From Plakobranchus ocellatus (lineage: Eukaryota; Mollusca; Gastropoda; Plakobranchidae), in assembly GCA_019648995.1 (NCBI GenBank), contig BLXT01002015.1, positions 1,297,358 to 1,319,250 of the forward strand: 21,893 bases of DNA, read 5' to 3'. The notes beneath the pieces are model-generated. The model saw only the letters and a program-made list of their open reading frames with translations, searched no databases and had not been told where the DNA came from. Of the stretch, positions 9,601 through 21,893 are shown piece after piece (the stretch's first letter is position 1; each line of letters starts with the position of its first letter). A program made the position numbers and the translations under genes.

Positions 9601-12600
9601 TAGGAAGACAAAGAATATTCTATCACAATATTATTGGAAATAGTACACCTTGGATTCTATAAATATAATACAAAGAAATACACATTACAAATAAAATCAT
9701 TATCTTCCATCACATAACAACAAGATTGTAATTATCAAAACACATTTGCAACCATCTTCGATTCTTAATGTAAAGTAATTTTTTTCCTTAAAAATTTCAC
9801 AAGATAGGAAATATATTATCTTACACTTGAAAATAGTATGTATTTGTAAATATTCATATAATATAAAATCTTTTCTTTTAATTAAAACCACTTCCTTATC
9901 AAATATATATATATATATTTTTTTTTTTTCGTATACAAAAAATCTTTTTGATGTAGCAAGTTTGATAAACATTAAATGATACATGTGACTGCATTAGTAC
10001 CAGCACTATTACTATAAGCTTAACCGAAGTAAAACAATGAGCTAAGCTCAAATGTGTAATGCCTACACAAATTTTTGTGGGACGTCAATAAAATCCACAA
10101 AAATACAGATATGTTGCTCTAGATCATATCCTTTCATGTGGTCATATTTTAAAATCCCGAAGTTGTTTTACAGATTTACAAAACGATTTTTTATAACCCT
10201 ATTTAAACCTTATTAAGCTGGCCAAACAAAATCTAGAGGACATTTTACTAACAATAATGTTCTGGAACTTTGTGCGCCGCAAGTCAAAGCTAAAGGGGAA
10301 AAAACAGCATTAAATGTTTGGAGTCCAACTTTTGTTTCCTTAAGAATATCTTCAAATGAAATAATAAAAATCAGCAACTGTTTTGGCTAGCATTAAAATC
10401 TGCTCTCTAGCACTGAATGGCTTTGCACAATGCTTACAAATAAAACAAAATCTATTATCATTTGATTACTGATAAAGACTTTAAGCGCAAAGGTCTTTTT
10501 TTTCCCCAACACCATCCACCCCCTTAAATGAAAGGTAAAGAAAAAAGAGCTACTTTGACAAGCGGAATCATCTGTTTTACTTAGAGAGTGGTCTGTTGTT
10601 TATTAGTGATGTGCACGTCCTGAATAAAAGACTGCAATGTTAATTATTGTCATATAATGCTCCTACTACACTTCAAAGAGAACCAATTAAAAAAGCCCAC
10701 CTCATAAAAATAATTTTGCTTCCTTTGGCTAGAATTCTCTCCTTGTTCCAAATGAGCAATTTCTTTTTCCTTCATTGCAGTTCATTGGTTTTTTATCCAG
10801 CTCTCTGTGCTTACTTTTTCTAGCTCTATGGTTGCCTGTGACACAAAAATAAATAATAGTTCCAAGGAATATGAAAGGATAGTTCTCAGTCTAAGTTTTT
10901 AAATATTGAAACAAAATTCATTGTTAATGTAATTAGATAGTGGCACTATCCAACAAAAAGCTTGTGATCTAAATGTCTACTGCTACCACCACCCAGGAGC
11001 CTTTGTTGAGTTATGCACTGTTCAATATTACTATTGTTTGCATGCTATGAGGCCAAATATTGACGATGCCTGAATTCTAAAATTTGAAAAATTGGAGGCA
11101 CAATCTTTTCAACCATGTTTGTACAATAATGTACCTCCAATTGAAAGCGCCAGCAGAGAGAGATGTGAGTAACAAGCCATTTTAAGGCCTGATTCTTTGA
11201 TTCTTTCTGCTTGTGTCAAGGGGAGTATTTTCCTATGACATCAGCGAAGTTTCTATATTAAAAATAGCACAGGAATCGTATCAGTAATAAACAAGGCACA
11301 AAACTACTAGAAAACAACTCAAAAACATTGAACACTTATCATAGAGATGAAAAAAAAAAACAACAGAAAACTAGTGGGTATTATAACATTATATCATTCT
11401 AAGATTCAAGGTTACAGATGAGATATTAAATCGAAAAAAAATCGATGTAGCTCCTGAAAGATACGCTGCTGCATCTTTGATTACTTTACTGACAACACTG
11501 AAAAAGTACAAATAGAAACCACCACAGCAAGCAATGCTCTCATCTAAGAGATACTACATTATGTCTTAAGACTTGTCCAAACAGTTGTTTGTAGCTTGTT
11601 TAAAAGATGAGAGGGAACAAACAGTTTAAAATTTTCTTTCTCTTCAAAAAATGATATTTCTATAGGTAAAAAAGATATTATCTCAGCCTTGAATAAGCAA
11701 AGCTTTGTATAGTTTTCACCCTCGCAAAGTCTTCAGAAAAGAGTCTGGGCTGTTTCAAAGATCAAAATTGTACAAAGTGCAATTTCCAACTTACTTGAAC
11801 TGGTCACGAGACATATTTTTATTGCATTTTTAGTGTATACACGTATCAACAGCTAAAGAGAAACATGTATCGGTCAAGATTTAAAGATCTCTACAATCAA
11901 TACTTCAACAATCATGATATGTTAGACTGAAACAGCTTGATTTGACACTAAAGCCAACTATATTACAACAATAATTACAAACTCCAGTACACAGATCTTC
12001 TAATGCCAGTTACACTCATGGGTCAAAATTATATATATGTGCATAAAGTTAATTTGAATCATCAAATAAATTAAATTATTTTGAAATATGTTTTTTGTCA
12101 AGCAAAGGAACACAGTGTGCAAAGAAAGACAACTTTTGGTGAAGCAATTGTAGCAAGCATGGCAACAGACAAGAAGAATAATTTTATATAAAAAATATAG
12201 AAATTAGAAAGGGGAAAGGTTAAGTCACATTCACAATGCAGTATTAACGCCACTATAAGAACAAAATAGTTCTTTTCTGATCCACTTTTCCTCTTTCCAT
12301 CATTTTGTTTGTTCTTGCTTTGTATCTGTTGATAAATTGGTAACCTCCCCTATATTCTTGAATTGAACATTTTTTGTCCCTTGTTCTTCGTCTTTATTTC
12401 TTTCTCTTTATTCAAAAATGCCTTGCGAACCGTCCTAATGAGTCAGGTGTCCGATAACACTTTCAAAGAAGAATTTAAGGTATGTTTTTTCCCTTTTTAG
12501 TTACTTATTTAAAAAAATTCGAAACTAATAATGTGGCACATAATTATAACAACTCTAGCAAGTTTTCAAAATAGCTAAGTTTATTGAATGCAATTTCTGG

Positions 12601-15172
12601 ATGTCTCATTGATTTATACCATCTCCAACTCAACTGAACTTATCCCAATATAACTGCTTACAACTTAGAGTTAGACCTTTGCTCACCAGTTCATGATATC
12701 AAACAGTAGCACTTAGTACTGCATTCTAGATGCTATTGAGCTGGCAAGCTTTGTACAAGGGGGCAACAGAAAGCACTTCATTTTGCAAAACAACAAAGGC
12801 AACAAAAGATCATTAAAAATATGAATACATGTATACACCACTTTTAAAAATGTATATGTATGTACATTATCCATAAATTATTCATATATATATAGCAATT
12901 CTTATATGTGTTTGGGTACTCATATTACTGGATCTAACAATTCCAAGCAATAAATCAACACAACCAGGTATGTTTTATATGTATATGCATCAAATGGGGT
13001 CAATTCAAAGTTGGTACCAATTTTGTTTTTTTTATTTTACATACTTGTTACCTACTCCTTAAATTTAGCAATGGCAACTTTTATTCTGTTTCCTATTGCT
13101 ATTTCTAAAGGTTAAAAATGAAAATGTAAGCCTAAAAATCAAGTGATCATCTCCATTATGTAGTTTAACACTAAACCAATCTTGCTCAAATATTTTGATG
13201 CCAGACTTAATGAGTCGTAGGGTTCAATATACATGTAAAACTTTCAAGAAAAGGGCATTCAATGTAATTTTTCCTTCTTTCAAATGCCTTTTGAAAAGTT
13301 AAAATCCATACAGCCTGCTACACAATCACTGTCTTGTTTTCGCCACTGTTAAGTTCACAGAGTGGAGTTGAAAAGATCTAGAATGTTTCAAATACCAGTT
13401 CAACTTGTGGCTCTTAAAGCTGGTATCAAGTCAAAGGTTCTCAATTTAAAAGCAAGAATTTTTTGTACCTATTACAAAGATTGATTCAAAGATTGAATTT
13501 ATTTTTGAGAATATAACTATTACCTCAACATGAAAGTATGCGGTTGCTTTTGTCAACAATTGTACAATATATAACAACAAATTTATCAAAAACACTACTG
13601 TCCTGTTTCCATTATCGTTAAGCTAACTGACTACAGTTTCAAGTTAAAGTAACGGTTTTAAAAAACTCAAAATACTACTTGCATCTATTTGGACTGATTT
13701 CAATGCATCCATCTTTACTTAAAGGTACATTTGGAAAAGACAACAATTACTGAGGAGGACAGAATGTCAAATTACAAAAACATTCATAGACATGCTGTCA
13801 GAAATGATGTCCATTTCTAGGGTTTCATAACAAGTTATGTCCAATTCTGAAAATTCTTGAGTTTATCAATGTCAACGTTACATATTGAAGATCTTTATCA
13901 AAAGGACAAATTATTTTATCAGTTTTATAATGCCACATGCTGTAAAAGAAAAGATGGGACAGAAAAAATGCAAAGATATAAAAAAATACTAACAAGTTTT
14001 TGTCCCTTTTCTCAGGTTTTAAAAATGACTTATAACATGTTTTGTCACTAAACCCTTCAATTAAAGCATTTAACTTCCTTCCATATTTATGCCTGCCTGT
14101 GACTTGAAAAAAAGAAAGAAAGAAAGGAAGAAAATTTTCAACTTAAATTAATCAAGATAGGAAGATTCCTCAATTGGTTGTCTTGATAAATCCAAAATAC
14201 TGATTATTTTAATAAAATTTCTGCTCCCAAGCAGTTTGACTAAGTGGATTCCTCTGTGTTGAGAAATATATATGTACATATGCAAAGACATTTTTACCCT
14301 GATCATATAAAAAACACAAACAATTTGGAGATCTTTTCAATGAGTTGTGATATGCATTATCTTCAACTGCTATCATTGGTCAATCAACAAATCAACAAGC
14401 AATTAACATCTATTATTTTTGTTTGAAAGTACATTCAAATAACATTATCTTTCAGTTGTTTTTTTAATCTTTCACTCGTTGTGGTCTTCTTATTTACAGA
14501 GAATCTTCTATATGCACAGCAACATTTATTTTTGTTTGGCAACAATCAATATAAAACATGTTTTCTACCTTATAGCTTCAATTAATGTGAAGCTACCAAG
14601 CGAATGTAACCTTTACTAACAGCAGCTGCAACTGGTAGGTAAAGCAACAGAACAAAACACCACAATCTGCAAAAGTATTTTTTTTCAATCTATGAAAGTA
14701 AAGGAAAAACATGCTGAAAAAAGTGTTAGTAAGTAAGAATGCCACAAAATGCCATACAATGTGTCATCACATCAACTTTGTTAATTACAAATAACTATGT
14801 TACATATCTTTTCTGTGGTTAAAACAATATAGTAATAGATCATAAGGGGTTCTGTTATTGAGAGTACACATTTGATCAAATTGACCAGAAAAACACAGCA
14901 TCACAACATCTACAGTCTTCAGGGAGGGTAGCCAGTATTAACAACATTATTAACAGGAACAATAACAGCAACAATGCTGGAAAAAGTATAACTATATACT
15001 TTCAGTGCAGACATAGTAAACACCTCCAAGAGGCAAACAGATTAAGATTTCAGTGATTTGCACAAACTCGCTTGCACAAGCAAGTGTGTAAGTAGTGACT
15101 CCATGGACCAAACAAAATAAAAAAAATTAAAACTAAAAAAAAAAAAAAATGTCATGTACTACACCGTGAAAG
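6680..15172. other. AT-rich intergenic / possible long 3' UTR sequence, no gene seen
   Basis: About 8.5 kb without a supported gene on either strand. Open frames at 6745-6939, 6858-7055, 7369-7692, 7997-8236, 8189-8392, 8250-8549, 9700-9984, 13857-14051 and 14244-14426 are short, rich in Lys/Asn/Ile/Phe and match no family I know. There are many A and T homopolymers (for example 7479-7488, 8590-8606, 9153-9166, 11350-11359, 15137-15149), a short AT microsatellite at about 9903-9918 and an AAAG run at about 14107-14126. A-runs predominate on the + strand beyond about 11 kb, which would fit - strand transcription from the MEIOC gene but does not prove it. Confidence 0.55.
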
Positions 15173-15255
15173 CTATATTGATGGCAGGCATATCAAACCT
15201 CTGAAGTAGCTTCTTTGTGAAATGCAGAGGTTTGATACACCTGCAATCCGTATAG
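15173..15255 (-). ncRNA. Long, nearly perfect hairpin (microRNA-precursor-like)
   Basis: The core arms are 15184-15203 (GCAGGCATATCAAACCTCTG) and 15225-15244, complementary at 18 of 20 positions, with a 21-base loop. Pairing continues outward to 15173 and 15255, giving 31 stacked positions. Read as + strand RNA, four positions fail (15179, 15183, 15189, 15190). Read as - strand RNA, positions 15189 and 15190 become G-U pairs, so the 20-bp core is fully paired and only three outer positions fail. Stem length, loop size and flanking unpaired sequence are in the range of animal pre-miRNAs. The arm sequences match no microRNA that I recall. It lies downstream of the MEIOC-like gene on the same strand. 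A palindromic miniature transposon is the main alternative. Confidence 0.5.
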
Positions 15256-16995
15256 ATATAACTTTTCACTACTTGCACATATGCAAGAAAATCGCATAAT
15301 TTTTACTACCACAGTATATCAGCTAAGGTTCAAAGCGCATAATTATACTAAAACAAAGAAAAACAAAACCCTCTAATACCTCAAACTATTGAGATCTAAA
15401 AAAGTTGTGAAATTACATTAAAATATATTATTTACAAGTAGTGAAAAAAATGGCAAATCTATAATACACATCACACTGAATCTTGAAAAGAAAGAAAGCT
15501 TAATAAAGCCTTAAAATATCCCAGGTCTACAGCGTGTATAAAATGTCTTTCAAATTATAGTGTTTGTACATAAAAGCAAACCAAACCCCAATACATATAT
15601 ACAATTTTGTATATTGTATGATCACAGCCAGTCACATCACATCAGATCCAAAAAAGTTTCCAGAGGCATGAAGTAAAAACTACATGACTGGCTTCAACAT
15701 AGTTTATAACAGATTTTAAACATTACAAAAACCATTGGTGAAAAAAGAAAACAACAAAACCACCGTGTACTGGATGCAAGGACATAATGTCAGTCTTAAT
15801 GTACAATAACGGGAGGAAAACGAGACTGCATATTTTATTTACCATCTTTAGGTCTGTATCAAAGCACTGCAAGCTACAAACTGACACAAATATGAAGAGA
15901 GATAGAGTGAGAGATTTTATATTCTTTAATATCGTAGAAATAATTCATTGATGACAAATTAATCATCGATATACAGGTAAGGTTACAGATACAAATTTTT
16001 TATTTGATTGTTGCAACCATTCCTGTGTTTGTTTAACGAGGTAGAGGCAAGTTTTGAACTTTTGCTTGGGCTCTAAGCATGGAACACCCTCTAGATTGTC
16101 CAGCAATTAATGGGAAGTTGGACTGAAGAACTGACAAAGCACAGTCTATACGAAAACAATGGCAAATTACCATCCATCCAAACCGAGTGCTGCAGATTGC
16201 ACTTTTGAAAAAAGTTTGCTTCAAATACCTGGCAAATTTAAACCAATATCTTGGTACATAGTCAACATAACCTGTGTCCAATTTTCAGAATATGTCAATA
16301 CATTCAAAGGTTCCAAATGGCATTTGCTACTTATTTGGCCTGGACTTACGACTTAACGTTCCTTGACCTCCAATTAAAATAATTTTTCAGTTGACTTGCT
16401 TTTCATTTTGTTTTAATGATATACCCAATCGACTATAATTCAAGTATTGTGCTTGGCCAAACTGAGCCAAAATTTGTAGGGACTTTTTGTCACTAGTTGG
16501 AGCCCTACTGGCAATGTTATTGGCATCATATATCACCTCCTACCTTGGAGACTCAAAAACAATAGAGATTAGGATAGAGGCCTTTGAAGTGTCACACAAA
16601 AAAGGAACAATGATTAAGTTTATAAACATGTGCAGGAATATCAAATTCTTAAAGCACAGATCACATCTAAAAAAGCTTATCAAAAGAGATTCTTGAAGGC
16701 AAGGTTGACGGATAAAGTGTAAGATTCAGGCAAATGTGTACATGCTTTCAACATCAGGTCTGTGACCATCAGTACATCTGAGCACTGTGCAAGAGATTCT
16801 AAAACTAAAGGGGGCTGGAGAAAAAAACTGGAGAGTCATTGCCATCATCTTAGAATATTTGATTCCTAGTACTAAAAATCTACTTTGCCTGGTCCAACTG
16901 ATGCAAACAGCCCAATATCAATTAAACCTTAGGAGGAGAACAACAGAAAACAGGACACAATCCAAACCACTACAAGCCTTTATTTTATGGTTTAA
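15256..16995. other. Non-coding interval, no gene seen
   Basis: AT-rich sequence with a moderately complex patch at 16030-16340, where both strands have frames (- strand 16033-16281, 82 residues, Cys-rich; + strand 16159-16356). Neither shows a known motif, signal peptide or splice context, and I regard both as chance or as an unrecognised repeat. Two ordinary AT-rich stretches flank it. Confidence 0.45.
16979..16984 (-). terminator. Candidate distal poly(A) signal for the MEIOC-like gene
   Basis: AATAAA on the - strand is followed by a strongly G/T-rich run (GGCTTGTAGTGGTTTGG, then TTGTGTCC and TGTTTTCTGTTGTTC), the usual downstream element arrangement. If used, the 3' UTR would be about 1.08 kb. 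Many other TTTATT occurrences exist in this AT-rich DNA, so this is only the best-looking one. Confidence 0.35.
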
Positions 16996-17027
16996 GTTTT
17001 CAACACAATTATCCATGTGTTGAAAAC
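16996..17027. repeat. Perfect 12-bp inverted repeat with 8-base loop
   Basis: GTTTTCAACACA (16996-17007) and TGTGTTGAAAAC (17016-17027) are exactly complementary around ATTATCCA. It lies next to the candidate poly(A) signal, just upstream of it in - strand transcription, so an RNA hairpin could form close to the 3' end. Function is unknown. Confidence 0.7.
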
Positions 17028-18044
17028 GGAGTTGGCTTTTTAAGTGGACCCATGCTCATCAGCAGGTCATGATACCAACAGCAATCAAACCCTTGACAGG
17101 AGTTTACCTGCACACCTGCAGACAAGTCTTTCTATCTGTAAAACCATTAATAACATTCATACAACAATATAGTTGTATTATCTTTGGAATATTATAAGAG
17201 TTTACACATAGCTGGGAATCAATGTCCACGCCTATAAAACTAATAGGACATTGCAAAGTCCATACAAAAAAAAAAAAAATTAACTTGATCTTATCAGCCA
17301 ACTCAACTAGGAGTTGAAATAAGTGCACAGAAGAAGCTCATCCCTTTTACTTCAGATCTGTTAACTTATAAAAAAAAAAAAAAAAAGAAAAGAAAATTTA
17401 ACCCTTTTCACATTAGACTACTAAATGTGCATCTATTGTAAAGGATCACTTAATGAAATGCAGTAAATTCCTCTTAACCTCTTCATGGCCTAAGGGTTTA
17501 CAGCAATTGATTTTGTCTATTTTTGTTGGCAAATTTGAAGGAGCAGCCGAAGATATTACAAAGAAATGAGAATTTGGGATTTGCAGCCTAAAAGAAAAAG
17601 TATACTTCCAACTTAACTTGCATTGTAAACTTATTTCAATTACAACATGAAAGAAAGACTGTTCATTTTCTCAGATTTGTCCCAAGAGAATTTGTGCTTA
17701 ATATGGCACAATAGACTTACCACAACAGTTTTCTGTATTTTTCGTAAACACATTAGCCTCTTACATATTTTCTCTTCACTGTTAACACTATCATAATCCT
17801 TCTCCATGTCTGCCTATCTCTCGGCTTCTCTGTGGTTATCTTCATATTCTTCTATATATCTGCCTATATATTGGCCTCTTTTTTTTTATTTTTTGTCACT
17901 TTATTTTCACTTGGTGCTTTTTGTTTATGTTATCTTCTTTTTTTCTTTCTCACCAATCTACCCATGCATTCTCGCTTTCTCTCTCTCTCTCCCTCCTTCT
18001 GCCTAGTGAGATTGTTTTCTCTTTAAACTTTATTCTAATTATTA
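17028..18044 (-). other. Proximal 3' UTR of the MEIOC-like gene
   Basis: Sequence after the stop codon on the - strand with no convincing frame. Poly-A tracts on the + strand at 17265-17279 and 17370-17386 are T tracts in the transcript sense. The overlapping + strand frames at 17806-18268 are translations of a pyrimidine-rich segment, partly antisense to the Glu-rich coding tail. The extent of the transcribed UTR is not fixed by sequence alone. Confidence 0.5.
18029..18034 (-). terminator. Very proximal AATAAA after the MEIOC-like stop codon
   Basis: AATAAA on the - strand begins only 11 bases past the TAA at 18045-18047. The sequence that follows is purine-rich (GAGAGAGAGAAAG) and lacks a GU-rich element, so its use is doubtful. 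If used, the UTR would be about 30-50 bases. Confidence 0.25.
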
Positions 18045-21854
<3,810 letters not shown>

Positions 21855-21893
21855 CTGGTAAGCAGCTTAAATTTAGCGTGGAATAGGAAAAAA

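Noticed and set aside
14491-15603. Pumilio-type sites (TGTANATA on the - strand at 14491-14498, 15427-15434 and 15596-15603) as regulators of MEIOC
   Set aside because: In AT-rich DNA several such octamers are expected by chance over 11 kb, and the UTR extent is unknown.
16033-16281. 82-residue Cys-rich frame on the - strand, starting with Met
   Set aside because: No signal peptide, no recognisable cysteine framework, no splice context and composition close to the flanks; an overlapping + strand frame shows the region simply lacks stops.

Overview
This is animal nuclear DNA: AT-rich, intron-containing, with GT/AG splice sites, microsatellites and decayed retroelements. Protein matches and the retroelement style suggest an invertebrate, probably a lophotrochozoan such as a mollusc; the species is a guess. 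There is no prokaryotic gene organisation, CRISPR array, defence island or viral gene.

Two real protein genes enter from opposite ends and converge tail to tail. On the left, + strand, is the terminal coding exon of a metaxin-2-like gene (1320-1470), a subunit of the mitochondrial outer-membrane import/sorting machinery. The first 1.3 kb is its intron. On the right, - strand, five coding exons (21854 down to 18045) encode the C-terminal 530 residues of a MEIOC-like protein, the meiosis-specific coiled-coil partner of the YTHDC2 RNA helicase. All four internal introns have GT/AG ends and the joined frame stays open to the stop. The first part of the MEIOC gene lies beyond the right edge. The protein carries an acidic tail of about 230 residues beyond the conserved domain, which I do not recall in vertebrate MEIOC.

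About 16.6 kb separates the two stop codons. It holds 3' UTRs of uncertain length, candidate poly(A) signals, a broken 3' end of a non-LTR retrotransposon (3212-3669), two decayed tRNA-derived SINE-like pieces, microsatellites and several inverted repeats. Two of these repeats (4269-4329 and 15173-15255) form miRNA-precursor-like hairpins. In each, the G-U pairs favour the RNA strand that is sense for the nearer gene. The 15173-15255 hairpin is the best candidate for something undescribed. Apart from these items, 6.7-15.1 kb looks like AT-rich non-coding DNA; every open frame there is short and low-complexity or unrecognised.

The two genes have no evident functional link (mitochondrial import versus germline RNA control); their relation here is positional.
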